A stretch of DNA of 64,000 nucleotides from Euptelea pleiosperma (lineage: Eukaryota; Streptophyta; Magnoliopsida; Ranunculales; Eupteleaceae). The translations under genes were made by a program, and so were the position numbers. Under the pieces are notes generated by a model. The model saw only the letters and a program-made list of their open reading frames with translations. It ran no database searches and was not told where the DNA came from. Positions 35,500 through 47,601 of the stretch are shown here, piece by piece. The stretch spans positions 10,975,248 to 11,039,247 of the forward strand of contig CM068551.1 in the NCBI GenBank assembly GCA_035048495.1, given 5' to 3'. The number at the start of each line of letters is the position of its first letter. Position 1 is the first letter of the stretch.

Positions 35500-36640
35500 T
35501 TTGTTTAAGATTGATTCTCCATTAAAGTGATTAACATGCAGATAAAATCCAAAATTACTATTAAAAGATAATATAAACAAGAATTCAAAAGAAACTAATT
35601 TCATTGAATAAAATTAAGATGTTTACATTGATGGATAACAAAAACAAGAGAATTAAAACTAACCTAAAAAGCATGAAAGGTAGAGAGAGAAAACTAGAGA
35701 GAGAATCTACAGAGGAGAGAGAAACTAAAGAAGAGAGAGAAAAAATTACCGAGAAAGGGTGCACGGCCTTAGTGTTGCCTGAATGAAGGGACGATGTGGG
35801 AAGTGGTTGCATGGATAGTGAAGGTGGTTGAACTTCCTCCTCTTTTCTTCTTCTTCCCTTTCCTTTTTTTTTCCTTAGAGGGAGGAAGAGCAGAGCAGTG
35901 GAGATTGTGAAGAAGTGAGATCGTGTGGGCGGCACTCACCGGTGGATGATTCAGGCGGTAGCGATTTTGAATAGGAGAAGGTGATGTGGGTGAGGCGGTG
36001 GTGGTGCGATCCAAACGATGAGAGGGAGGGAAGCCTAACGGCTTTCTCTACCTCCTTTCTCCTTCTTCTTTCCCTTCTCTTTTCTATTCTATTTTTTTTT
36101 TTTGCTTTTATTTTTCTTGTGTGAAAGAAGAGAAGACGGTCTGTGGCAGGAGCAGGTTCAGGCAGTGGTGATTTTGGTGAAGGTTTGGGTTGCTGTCCAC
36201 TGCGTGAATTTGTTGAAGGCTGAAGGGTGGTGATCGTGGGCTGGAAATGAAGGCTTTAGAGCCTGCATTAGGTGTTGCAGGCGGTGGAAGGCGATAGAGA
36301 AAGAAGATCCTGGCTGCTGGTTGCAACGGCTGCAGCTGCAGCGCCGTTCGATGGTGAGGGCGGAGTGGCTAGCGGTGGAGGAGGTGCATACCACCTCCTC
36401 CTCTCTTCTTCTTTTCCTTCTTCTCCTTTTCTTTTCTTTTTTTCTTTTTTTTTTGTTTAAGAAGATCCAGACGGTGACGGCTTGGTGTTCAAAACAGCAA
36501 GAAGACGAAGAAGACCGTCTTTGAAAGAGGGGGGAGAGACATCGTTCTTCAACGGAGGGAGGGCGGCTAGCGTTTTTCCCCCAAGAAAAAAAACGTCAAG
36601 TGGAAGATGGTGGTAAAAGTGGGGCGTGAGAGAGAGAGAA
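35500..36640. other. GA-rich low-complexity region
   Basis: Long purine-rich stretches (AGAGAGA, GGAGGA, GAAGAAG) alternate with pyrimidine-rich runs. Overlapping ORFs on both strands are Ser/Pro- or Arg/Glu-rich products of this composition and are not called genes. Its layout resembles the start of the repeated blocks at 36.66-38.15 and 39.37-40.63 kb. Confidence 0.5.
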
Positions 36641-36660
36641 GAATGTGGTGGAGAGTTTCA

Positions 36661-38135
36661 GATGAAGGAGAAAGAGAAGGAGACGACAGAAGGAGAAGAG
36701 AAGAAGGAGGTGGCCGTGAAAGACGATGTTGCCGGACTGGTTCTTGGTGGTGTTGCAACGGTGGTTGCAGGCACACGAAGCAGCATAGCGGCGGAGAGAA
36801 GATGCGCAGCTTGTGGGAGAGCAGTGCAGTAGGTGGCTGGCTATCCAGCAAGGCAAAGGAGATGGCTCGGAAGGGGAAGAAAGAGGAGTTGCAGACGGCC
36901 GGAGTTCTGCAACTCCGGCGAGAGGAAAAAGATAAGAAGATGAAGGAGAGAAGGTGAAGGAGAAGGAGAAAAACGGCCCAAGGAGAGGGGGAATCAAGAG
37001 AAGGGGGTTTAGGGGAAGGAGATGAGGAATAAGGAGGGGGATTAGGGTTCGAACGAACCCTTCTCCCTCCTCTTATAAAGCTCCCTATTTCCATTAATGG
37101 AAATAGGGTATTTTTTGAAAATAAATTTTTTTTTTTTTTTTTTAAAGTAAAAACCTACTTTTCTATGGGGAATCTCCCCAATTAGTGGACCCCCTATTTA
37201 ATTAAAATTATTTTGAAATTCGCGGGGTCCACTAACTGGTCGGACAGCGGGTCGATGAAGATGGGCCCGGCTACTGGCCCGCATGGATTGATGATGTCTA
37301 TCGTCTCACAAGATGATGTGACAGACAGTCTGATGGCGATCGGATGGATGGTGACTTGATTGGGACCCAGATTGGTAAATCGACGGATCTAGAGAGATCC
37401 AACGGTCCGATTAAAGATCCAACGGTCCGATTGAAGATCCAATGGTCAGAAAGCTAAGGGAGATGAGATAGAGCCGATGGGTAGGAGTTCTGGGGTTAGG
37501 TCAGTAGATTCGAGGATCGAGAGATGAAGAGAGAGAGAGAATAAGAAGAGATGAGAGAAAAAGTATCAGAAAATAGAGAGAAAAGCACTGGCGGGGGGGG
37601 GGGGGGTCTGGAACCCTGGTCTTCACTGTGACCATCCTCACGCTTCTCCAGTAGAGTCGACCATCATTCTTTGCTGACTCATGTGGCTTTAAACGCTTTG
37701 GTTCGTCTCTTGGTCATTGGCTCTCCTACTCTCTTCGTTCTTTGGGCCGGCTTTTTGGTCCTCTTATTCAGCCCATATTTGGCCCATATCTTCTAGTCAT
37801 AGCATGTGGGCTCTTTAAGCTTTGATAATGGGCTTTCCTGATCGATGTGGGCTTGCAAGTCTCGAGAATTGTCCCATCGGGGTTTCCTGCGATAGAAGAA
37901 GCGTGTAATGAGACTCTATCAGAATGACTTCATGTCTAGACTTTCGAAAATGTGTTTAATGCATGCAAATATACCATTTCGTCCAGAAAAGTGTGTTCTA
38001 CGCAACAAAAGAGACTCTTACGTAGAAAAGTAGATAAATAGAATATTTTAACGTGGGAGAATGCAATAACGCTAACAGGATAATTGCTTAAAATAAGCAC
38101 TTTTGAGCGAATATCAGTGAGAATGGTGGATCGAG
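36661..38135 (+). repeat. 1.4-kb direct repeat, copy 1
   Basis: Shares with 39372-40630, in order: an AGATGAAGGAGAA purine tract, GGCCGGAGTTCTGCAACTCC, ATTAGGGTTC..AAGAACCCTTC, CCATTAATGGAAAT, GGGGTCCACTAACTGGTCGG, several AGATCCAACGGTC units, GGTCTTCACTGTGACCATCC and ACGTAGAAAAGTAGATAAAT. The offset is about 2.53 kb over most of the length. It could be an LTR pair or a tandem segmental duplication; clean TG/CA ends and target duplications were not found. Confidence 0.75.
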
Positions 38136-38631
38136 GTGATTTCAAAACATGCTTTGGTGATTTTTAGAGAGAGAAATTGCCAATGGAAGCATTAAACAAA
38201 CCTAACTAAACACAATAAAGCATTACTATAATTTATTGAAATATTAACTCCTTTACAATAATCTCTATCAAAATTGCGAAAGAAACATTACAAGAACTAA
38301 AAGATTAAATTAAAAAGCTGTAAAAATTTAGAGAGAGAAGGAAAGAGATGAAGAGAGAGAAAAGGTTAGAATTACCTAGAGAGAGTTTGGAGAGACAAGA
38401 CTAAGTGGAAAGATTTAGAGAGAGAAAGAAGAAGTTAGAGGGAGAGAAAAAAAAAGATGAGAGAGAAAGGAGAAGAACGATTGAGATTTTACCCGGGATA
38501 CTTACCTGGCCGGATCTAGAGAAGTGCGAGCAAGGAGAGGAACGTGGCTGGTGGAGGAGCACACCCTGTTGGTGCACAGCAAGATGGAGAAACTCACGGC
38601 CTACACATGGGGTGTGATGCCGTGAAGATGG

Positions 38632-38909
38632 TGGCTAATGGCTGATCCGTTGGGAGAAACACCGGTGGAGGAAGCTTTGGTGTTGTCGGACTGCTAGATG
38701 CAGCAATGGCGTTGAGCGCCTGAGTTGCGTGGATGCGGGTTGCAGACGTGCAACTCACAAACGTTAATGGAGGCTAATGGCTGATCCGTTGGGAGAAACA
38801 CCGGTGGAGGAAGCTTTGGTGTTGTCGGACTGCTAGATGCAGCAATGGCGTTGAGCGCCTGAGTTGCGTGGATGCGGGTTGCAGACGTGCAACTCACAAC
38901 CGTTAATGG
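38632..38909 (+). repeat. 139-bp tandem duplication
   Basis: GCTGATCCGTTGGGAGAAAC begins at 38641 and again at 38780. The two 139-bp units are almost identical, so the duplication is recent. Each unit ends with GTTGCAGACGTGCAACTCAC, an inverted GTTGCA/TGCAAC pair. Confidence 0.95.
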
Positions 38910-38988
38910 AGATGAGAAGATGGGGAGGATGGGGTTGAAGCCGTTGAAGAGGGTTGGTTTTGATGGTGGAGTAGAGGGTTAGACCTAC

Positions 38989-39014
38989 CGGAGTTGCAGA
39001 CCTGCAACTCCGGC
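38989..39014. repeat. palindrome CCGGAGTTGCAG-AC-CTGCAACTCCGG
   Basis: Perfect 12-bp arms with a 2-bp centre. Variants of the same palindrome occur near 36900, 39272 and 39427, so the motif is recurrent in this 2.6-kb region. Confidence 0.9.
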
Positions 39015-39371
39015 AAAAGAACTTACCGTTGCAGGTGGGGATGCGGAAGAGAGGTGGAGCAGCTGCCTTTGGTGATGAGGACGGTGGTGCTATGTGCTGG
39101 GCGGTGGTGAAGCTTCAAACGAAAAAGATTGTTGTGGAAACGGCACGGTTTGCAACTAAGTTGCAGGCGTTGTTTGATGGATTAACAGTGGTGGCAGCAG
39201 GCGGTCGTGGTGGAAGAAGAGAAGAAGAAGGTGAAGGAGGAGACGGAGAGGGCGGTTCGTGACGTGGTGACCGGAGTTGCAGGCTGCAACTCTGGTAAGC
39301 AAACGTGAACTAGAAGCGGTGCTGCCCGTGGCAGCAAGCTCTGCTGCGCACAGGTGGAGGGGGGAAGCTTT

Positions 39372-40630
39372 AGATGAAGGAGAAGAAGAACGAGACAGCA
39401 GAAGAAGAAGAGAAGAAGGAGGCGGCCGGAGTTCTGCAACTCCGGTCGGAATGAAGAAGAAGAAGAAGAAAAAGAAGAAGAAGAAGAGGAAGAAGAAAAA
39501 GAATGAGAAGGAGAAGGGGAAAACTTAGGGGGAGTTTTGGGGGAAGGAGAGGAAGAGATGGGAGAGGGATTAGGGTTCCAAAGAACCCTTCTCCTTCCCC
39601 TTTTAAAGCTCCCTAGTTTCCATTAATGGAAATTAGGGAATTTTTGAAATAAAAAAATAATTTTTTTTTTAAGTAAAACACTACTTTTCTTTGGGGAATG
39701 TCCCCATTTAGTGGAGCCCCCATTTTTTTAAAATTTAATTAAAATTATTTTGAAATTCACGGGGTCCACTAACTGGTCGGACAGCGGGTTGATGATGATG
39801 GGCCCGGCTACTGGCCCACATGGATTGATGATGTCCATCGTCTCACAAGATGATGTGACAGACAATCTGATGGCGATCGGATGGATGGTGACTTGATTGG
39901 GACCCAGATTGATAGATCGACGGATCTAGAGAGATCCAACGGTCCGATTGAAGATCCAACGGTCCGATAGAAGATCCAACGGTCAGAAAGTTAAGGGAGA
40001 TGAGATAGAGCCGAAGGGCAGAAGTTATGGGGTTAGGTCAGTAGATTCGAGAACCGAGAGATGAAGAGAAAGAGAGAATAAGGAGAGATGAGAGAGAAAG
40101 TATCAGAAAATGGAGGTAAAAGTATTGGCAGAGGGTCTGAAACCCTGGTCTTCACTGTGACCATCCTCACGCTTCTCCAGTAGAGTAGACTATCATTCCT
40201 TGCTGACTCATGTGGCTTTAAACGCTTTGGTCCGTCTCTTGGTCATTGGCTCTCCTGTTCTCTTTGTTTTTTGGGCCGGCTTTTTGGTCATCTTATTCAG
40301 CCCATAGTTGGCCCATATCTTCTAGTCATAGCATGTGGGCTCTTTAAGCTTTGATAATGGGCTTTCCTGATTGATGTGGGCTCGCAAGTCTAGAGAATTG
40401 TCCCATCGGGGTTTCCTGCGACAGAAGAAGCGCGTAATGAGACTTTATCAGAACGATTCAATGTCTAGACTTTCAAAAATGTGTTTAATGCATGCAAATA
40501 TACCATTTCGTCCAGAAAAGTGTCTTCTACGCAACAAAAAAGACTATTACGTAGAAAAGTAGATAAATAGAGCATTTTAACGTAGGAGAGTGTGAAAACG
40601 CTTAGAAGATAACAGTGGAAAATACGCACT
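39372..40630 (+). repeat. 1.4-kb direct repeat, copy 2
   Basis: Second copy of 36661-38135; see that entry for shared landmarks. It carries a longer (GAA)n/(GAAGAA) purine run near 39450-39510. It ends just upstream of the third copia LTR copy. Confidence 0.75.
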
Positions 40631-41573
40631 TTTAAGCGAATATCACACATTACAAGTAACAATGCAACTCTCAAAGGATTTCTCCCAATGAGTCCAAAGT
40701 GAGTAATACTCACTACGACTCTAAATGTTTTGGGGTTTATAGTAATTTAATCACAATTAATGCTTTTCAATGACTAAACCAAATCAAACAAATCTTACCT
40801 CTTTAGATGAAGAATATAGAGGCAATGAAGCTTTGGTGAAAGCTACTCCAAATTATGGCGTTACTCCAAGAACCAAACGACTCCCTTGACATGTGTAAGT
40901 CTTGTCAAAGATGTAGAAGTCGTTCCAAACGCATCAACCAAATCTCCAATAAGGTTTTTCAAAGCATTTGAAGCTATGGGGAGATTAGGTTTGAACCAAA
41001 CAGCTTTTCTAGTCTTAGGGTTTGCTTAATGCAGGCTAAGTATAGGCTTGCAAAATTTGTTCACGAAATAGGCCAAAAGGGATATAAGAAAAGGTTCTCC
41101 AACGAACAAGAATCCACCCAAGATGGAAGGAGTGGGGTCGACCAAAAACATCTCGGTCGCCCACGCTCTGAGAAATTTGCAGGGGCAGAAAGGTATGTAA
41201 GAGCGGTCGCCCCAGATGATTTTGGTCACCCAAAATTTTTGGTCGACTGCCACTCTTTCGGTCGCCCCCGCTTCCAAAAAATAACACAGTACCCGTTTGG
41301 TAAAGCGATCATAACTTTTGCTCTCGAAGTCCGATTTGGGTGATTTAAAGCTCGTTGGAAAGCTAATAAAATTGCCTTTCCAATGATATATGATATAAAG
41401 TATGTGGATAGAAATTTCATTATCCAAAACAAAGAACTAGCCTAAGGTCAATAAGGAGTTAAACCAATAAAGTCTAATTAAGTGAAGATTAACTCACAGA
41501 CACAAACCTGATATACCTTTTGAGTTTGGATCATCTTGGGCTGTCTTTAAACACTTCCAAATCTTGTTAAAGA

Positions 41574-44086
41574 CTAGTGGTGCCCACAGCACTCCCCGAC
41601 AAAGCACTTGCCAAAATCTGGTGTGATTGGCTAAGATCCAAATTGAGTTAGGGGATAAGATCTCCGCCCTTCTTTGTTGAAGCTGAGCAGCGACGCAACA
41701 ACAAGGGGATGGGACCTAGCATTTGGTAGATCCAATCATGTGGTATGTGGCTCTTTTGTGTTAGTGATTTAAGATATTTCTTGTTGAGGCTCCAATTGTC
41801 TTATCTCATTTTTAATTTCATAATCCTCACAATAAAAGCTCTAACTTATACTGAATATCCATCTTTGTGCAATAGTAATTATACTAAGGCCCTGCTTGGT
41901 TCACTGCACTGGGATGCATTTTTACACTCCAATGCAAATGGAGTGAGTTGCATTGCATTGCATTCGCTTGCCACATTTTTTGAGTTGCATTGGCTTGCAT
42001 ATATTTTGTTAAGAAGTGTGCAAGGGTTTGGCAACCACTTGCACACAAGCTCATTTGCAGGTCTCCAACCAATCACGTACAATCCCAAAATTGTTGCAAG
42101 TGAGTGCATTTGCATCCAAATGCAGCGAACCAAGCAGGGCCTAAAGATCCATCTTTGTGCAATAGGATCTACTTCCGCTCCAACTGTACAACACATTACA
42201 TGTTATGTTCAATGATTGAAAGAAATTTGGTTCATAATCTGCAACAGAGGCTTATAGCAGTCCTTGCACATTTTTATGATTAAGGTTAAAAAATATTCAA
42301 AAGAGAAATAGAAAAGGTAGATCAGCCTGATTGGTGATCTTTAGCCATTTGATTTGATCACCCAAGAAAGTACTCGAATAGACACATATAAATCACACCA
42401 TAACAAATGCTAGAATCCAAAGATCACCAACCAGGCTGATATTTGGGATTGTAGGCTTGTAAGGGTTGGCATCCAAATTTATCCCATCACTGACCTACTT
42501 CTGGATGTCCATTAACGATGATCCAAAAGCAATTTAATCCAAAAACGGAACATAGTTGCTACCATTTCCTGAGCGTGGACTCCATGTTAAAAATGGACCG
42601 AAGGAAAAATCCACGACAACAAATCAACCCATATGTGAAGGTTTCCATAAAAAAAATTTACATTGGAGCGACCAAGAAATAAAGCAAGAGCTTTGCAGAA
42701 AAAAATCCACAACAACATTTTTCCGTTATTTCCATTTTTCCCATTTTTGCTCACAATAGTTAAAATACGTTTTAATAGCCGTTAAAAATTAAAACGGAAA
42801 CAATAGTAATGCCCTCGGTCTGTTATACCGTTGCAATGGCCTCTTTTAAACCTTGGTAGAAACTACAACCCGAAATCCCCATGAGAATACCAGAAAAGAC
42901 AAATAAAAAAAATGAACCTGCCATGTTTCTCTCTCTCATTTTCTCTATATAGCTTACCGAAAAATAAAAATAAAAACATCTAACGTGTTTGTTAGTTAAC
43001 ATACCCCACTCAAATTGAAAATAAGGAAAGATTAAAAGTGTTAAAGAAAATAAACAAAACAGATGAGGAAATCATCAACAACCCAACATGTCTTGATATT
43101 GATTTGAGCATCATGTGATTTCTTTTAATTCTTGGACTCAAGATTTCCACAAAAATTAGAATCATGAGACAATCAAAGAGATTAGGGGAGGTGAATCCAT
43201 GTGATTTGGCTGGAGAATATTTTAAAAAAGTGTTGTAGATGGACGGCTCTTGGGTTGCTTGATGCCCTTTGGGTGGAGCATTGCGTTAGGCAAAATTTTC
43301 CAACACCATGACAACACTCATCTTGGTCCCTCAATCCAACGACTTGGACTACATTAAATTGGTAGTAGACCATGATCCATAAGTTCAATGTAGCAATGAA
43401 ACAGGCAAATAACAAATTGTCTCGAATGGTTTAAGCCTTTTATCTAATTGTGGATTGGAAATTGTGAAGGGTTGCAATGATGGAGGTAGATCACAATCAG
43501 GTGGTCTAATGCGCAGTACATACAGAGAAGTAGGTGATGCGTGAAACATATAGAGAAGTATACTTCACAATCTAGCCTTCCAACCATGTTGATCTGCAGA
43601 TGAAGCTATTCGAATTGGTCCAACGCCTTCTTGATTGAGCAACACAGAGATGTTCACATGGTATTAATGGCGTTTATAGGTATCTACTGTAACCGACGGC
43701 CTAACGGAACTAAAACTAAAACAAAAGGGCAAAGAAACCCTAACATGCTCAGATATGCTAAAGAAGCAAAACCCAAACAGTTGAAGAGGAAAAATACCTG
43801 TTAGTGTGAGCAGGAGATCCACCTTGTTGTCTTCTTGAGTGATGTTGAAGAGCGGCACCACTAAGGAGGGAGAGAGAGAGAGAGAGGTTACAGTGAGAGG
43901 ACCGAGAGAAAGAGGAAAAGTGGAGAGGTGGGTTGAGTCATGGTGAGGAGATGTGGGTGTAGAGGAGGATGTGTCGAGTAGTGTGGCAAAATGAATGGGG
44001 AGCAGGAAAAGATCTCAATCGTCAAATGGACGGAAAGATCTCAGCCACGACTTGTGGGGGACAACATCCCTCCCTTATTATATAGA
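41574..44086 (-). mobile_element. non-autonomous Helitron, 2513 bp
   Basis: On the minus strand it begins TCTATATAATAAGGGAGGG (44086) and ends CACCACTAG (41574), with a GC-rich GTGC...GCAC stem six bases before the CTAG. The host is split between A and T without duplication, the hallmark of Helitrons. The paralogous LTRs at 13.79 and 27.49 kb show the empty site GAAGA/TGAATCAAT. No Rep/helicase ORF is present, so it was moved in trans. It carries a nested MITE. A minus-strand ORF at 43664-43861 (MVPLFNITQEDNKVDLLLTL, then a GT donor) looks like a possible captured exon that I cannot identify. Confidence 0.9.
41888..42141. mobile_element. Tourist-like (PIF/Harbinger) MITE, 254 bp
   Basis: The terminal inverted repeats, GGCCCTGCTTGGTTCACTGCA and its reverse complement, have 21 bp with one mismatch. 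It is flanked by the 3-bp duplication TAA (41885-41887 and 42142-42144), as is usual for Harbinger. Nested inside the Helitron. Confidence 0.93.
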
Positions 44087-44327
44087 TGAATCAATATTTA
44101 ATGTGTAAAGCTTGAGGCTTTGTTGTGATGAACTTGAAGTATTTTGTTTGATCTCCCTTGAAGTGCTGGATCAAATGATTTACCAGTACAACTTGATCCA
44201 ATGTAGCTTTGTTCTTCATGCCTTGTCTCTCTTAGATATTACATGACTCGGAATAGACAATGGCAAATACAAGATGACATACGCTTGTCATGGAATTGAC
44301 AATAAAATAAAATATGACTTTATAGAT

Positions 44328-46134
44328 CAGGCGGTTGTTGGTTAAGATGGGATCCATGGCTGGAAGGAGAATGACTGCATAATCTATTGTGGGTGGTAAG
44401 TAACTTTGTTGATCGGTGGTGGTCAATGATATTCTACCCTAAACCAAGAGGCGATGTCTCATTTTAGTTATTTTGAGGTATTTAATAAAACAAAGGACAC
44501 TGTAGACATTTTAAAATTAAATTTAACGTGATTTGTTAAAATGATACCCCAACTTAGTCAAGAGAGTATTCAATCAATTTCAAAAAGTAGGGGGGTACTA
44601 CGAATTACTTTGGTAAAATAAGGGGGTGTAGTACTAAAATACCCTAAATTTATACTAGAAAAAGTCATTTTTCGAATGATTTTGGACCATTCTTAAAATT
44701 TTCAAAATATGAGCAATTTTGTGCCGGTCATAATTTTGGAATGACTTATTTGTTTGGAAATTGCCCAAAATTATATATTTCTTAGGATAATTATAGTGTC
44801 TAACACCAATCACGTTGTGACATGTGTACCTAAGGAAACCGAGAGACCATGCCAACCGATTTCTCTATTTTCTTTTGTATGTTTTGTTTTTCAAAAAAGG
44901 ATTTGATTCCTAGGTAGCTTGGAAGTCTCATTAACAGTTGGACACTTAAGTGTCCAATGAAAGGTACAACCTATTTTTTATATAAAAAATGACAACTTAA
45001 TTTACTTTTGAATATACCATGCACTTAGTGTGCCATTTTTAAAAAAAAAGATGCACTATGTGTGTTGTTTTATAGAATATAATTTTAAAAATGAATATAA
45101 CAAAGATGATTTGCTAAGGGCTTAGTAGGGCTGGGCCCCATTGAGTATAACCCTGGCCCAACCCTTATTTAGAAGGGCCTTGCATATTTGGGCCTGGCCC
45201 GACCTGGTCTGACCCAAAGGGCTTGAAATTTATAAAAAAAATATCTTTTTAGGGCTTTAAAAGGGCGGGGCTGGGTCCCCCTTATAAGAGGGCCAGATTG
45301 ACACCCCTAGTTGTGTTTGAGCACGTCGGATATGTCATTGAGTGGTTATGTTCGACCTTAAAAATTTACTAAGTGGAAACAAGGAGAAGCCCTTGGGTAT
45401 AAAGCCCTGAATCATCAATGATCACGTGATTATCCATATGTCAGATAGATTATTTGGACCATCTGAGATATCGCATTATTAGAACCGGTTGACTTGACTC
45501 TGAGATGTCGGATTATATAACCTTAATGCATTAGTATTGCATTATGTATTATATGAGTGTGTTTCCTTTTTCTGTGCGCATGATTTTTTTAGCTACAAAA
45601 TGAGATGAATGGATATACTTACACATTTTGATTATAGAATTGTGCATGGACATTATTATAATTATAAGCGATCCTATAAATTGTTGATTGACGATGTGCA
45701 CACATAATAACATATCACATGCATGTGGTTAATGAGTATCTAACTTGCGAGTCTGATGGATACACCCTTGTATATGATGCTCTTTTGCAAGACGTGGTTG
45801 ATAGATCCAGTGAGGACCTAGATCAATCGAGTAGCAATAGCTAGAAGCTTTGGCTTAGTAGTTTAGTTATTTTTGTTAGTGGCCTCATGTGGGTTCACGA
45901 GTTATTATTTTGGGTTATTGTTTAAACCCAATTTTGTTATTTACGCATTTGGTTTAGTTGAACCCATTTTATTTATGTTTCAGGCATTATTCAGTTGAGT
46001 TGGCTTTTATATTGATATTATATTTATGAGACTTTTGTGTTTCTCATGATGTATTGGGATTTGTTCCTAGATCGTGCCTTGAGATTCGTGCACGGATAGA
46101 GATATTCTGGTGTACGAGTTGCGAGGCGTGAAAG
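44328..46134. other. AT-rich spacer with one GGCC-rich patch
   Basis: No gene is recognised. 45118-45312 is a short GGGCTGGGCC / GGCCTGGCCC repeat ending in AGATTGACACCCCTAG, a common dispersed plant sequence type. Confidence 0.4.
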
Positions 46135-46415
46135 TAGCGCCCAAAGCACGTTATGTTATGAACCATTTTGACGCTTAGAAAATAACGACTGTTAATTTTG
46201 TTTTAACGGCTGTTATTTAAAAAAAAACGATCATTAAAAGTAACGACCATTATTTTATGAAAAAGTTGTGAAAAAATGGCAATTATTTTTGTTATTTATG
46301 TTATTTCCTTATTTTCTATTATTTTCCCATTTTTTATATTTTTCCCTATCGTAGGTTTTAACGAAAAAAACAATAATGTCCCAGTCTGTTATAACGGCCT
46401 CTTTTAAACATTGAG
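46135..46415. repeat. CGTTATAACG / GGCCTCTTTTAAAC family repeat
   Basis: Contains AAAGCACGTTATGTTATGAAC and AAAATAACG, and ends GTTATAACGGCCTCTTTTAAAC. Related ends occur at 12.9-13.05, 26.7-26.8, 42.77-42.86, 53.5-54.6 and, inverted, 63.85-64.0 kb. It is a dispersed element family with no coding capacity seen. Confidence 0.55.
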
Positions 46416-46730
46416 TTGACCCATTGAAAAGCGGACATACCAAATATCAGCATGATTAGTGATTTCAAATCATTGGATCTTTGTACCCCAAATAATGCTC
46501 AAATTCTATGGAAAAAATCAACCCAAGAAAATGACTCTAATCCAATGCTTAAAAAATTAACAATCATGCTAATTTTTGGTCTGTAGGTCCACCTACGGTT
46601 GGGCCAAACATCCATAAGGTCAGTGGTCTCTAAGAGTGCGCCACGGGGCTCATACCGCGGTTCGTCATCAACATCGATTAGGCCCCTATAAACTCAAGTG
46701 CAACGCACATGCCGCCCCCTAGTTTCTTAT
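46416..46730. repeat. partial foldback element of the CCACGTGGC/AAACATCC family
   Basis: Carries GATTAGTGATTTCAAA.CATTGGATCT, TGGTCTGTAGGTCCACC, GGGCCAAACATCCATA and GTGC.GCCACGGGGCTCATA in the same order as the element at 59.92-60.34 kb. The left arm is lost. Confidence 0.5.
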
Positions 46731-46738
46731 AAGCAAAA

Positions 46739-46992
46739 GGGATTTTTGGCTTGTCCCCCTTACTTTATAGATGCAATTTGCATTGAACCCAATGTTTTTA
46801 AAATATTTGCATCTCACCCAAGATCATTATAGTCATTTAAAAAAATATTAGGATGTCCATCCGGAGACCGTTAATGGGCGTCTATGGTTAACGGCGTTGA
46901 CCATGGTCAAACGATGAGACACAAATATTTTAAAAACATTGGGTGAGATGCAAATTGCATCAATAAAGTAAGGGGGATAAGCAAAAAATCCC
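46739..46992. mobile_element. 254-bp MITE with GGGATTTTTGGCTTGTCCCC ends
   Basis: The left arm (GGGATTTTTGGCTTGTCCCC, ACTTTATAGATGCAATTTGC) is inverted at the right end (GCAAATTGCATCAATAAAGT, GGATAAGCAAAAAATCCC) with few mismatches. It lies immediately next to the HAK-derived fragment at 46993. The target duplication is not clear. Confidence 0.8.
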
Positions 46993-47026
46993 ATACAATT
47001 AACACCACTTCATGGATATATATATA

Positions 47027-47582
47027 GGGTCAGGATCGGGGGACAACAATTTCATACAACATTTTTGACAACAATTTTGGTGTACCCACATGGAAGATAA
47101 ATCAATAGCTATTTTTTGGTGAGGATGATCTCATCATATAGATCACCCCAAAAAATCAGCATATTCTGAAATTTTTAACCCCATCAAATGGGGCTCACTT
47201 AGTATGCAACTGTTTGTAGTGGCAGTACGGTTGGATGTCCCTTGGAAAATGTGTTATTTCAATGTTTTCAAAAAAAATATTTTATAAATTAAAAACACAT
47301 TTTTCAAGGAGCATTCAATGGTGGATACACTGTTACTAGATTTGTCCCATCAAATGTGGTTTTCAAGTTAACGATAAAATAGACGGTCAATAATTTGTTA
47401 ACTTGTAAACCGATCTACGAATATTGGATTGATTTGAATTTTTGTGGAGATTATCTCCTCACTATAGAGATCATCCTCGCCAAAAATCACCCCATTCCAA
47501 GACTTCTAATTTATACATTGGCCTGTGCCAATTTTTGTTGTAAAAAATGTTGTATGAATTTGATGTCCCCCGATCCTGACCC
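47027..47582. mobile_element. 556-bp MITE with GGGTCAGGATCGGGGGAC ends
   Basis: The left terminus GGGTCAGGATCGGGGGACAA pairs with the right terminus TTGATGTCCCCCGATCCTGACCC; pairing continues to the TTCATACAACATTTTT region. The flanks are TATATATA on both sides. The inner parts hold inverted GGTGAGGATGATCTC / GAGATCATCCTCGCC motifs. Superfamily not assigned. Confidence 0.88.
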
Positions 47583-47601
47583 ATATATATATATATATAA
47601 G

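Larger units (their letters stand above)
40773..44327 (-). mobile_element. third copy of the copia LTR, split by a Helitron
   Basis: 40773-41573 matches 13054-13780 and 26816-27495, plus an extra internal stretch absent from both; 44087-44327 matches the last 240 bp of those LTRs. On the minus strand the LTR start has decayed from TGTAAAG to TATAAAG. No internal region or primer site follows, so this is probably a solo LTR. Confidence 0.8.

Noticed and set aside
36567..37094. 175-codon minus-strand ORF rich in Ser, Pro and Phe
   Set aside because: A composition artefact of the purine-rich direct repeat. The frame is not kept in the second repeat copy and no domain is visible.
41745..42215. 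156-codon plus-strand ORF and its antisense partner
   Set aside because: They run through a 254-bp MITE with clear inverted ends; the palindrome creates mirror ORFs.
47583..47601. 9-bp or longer TA target duplication for the GGGTCAGGATC MITE
   Set aside because: Both flanks are simple TA repeats, so duplication length cannot be determined and superfamily should not be inferred from it.
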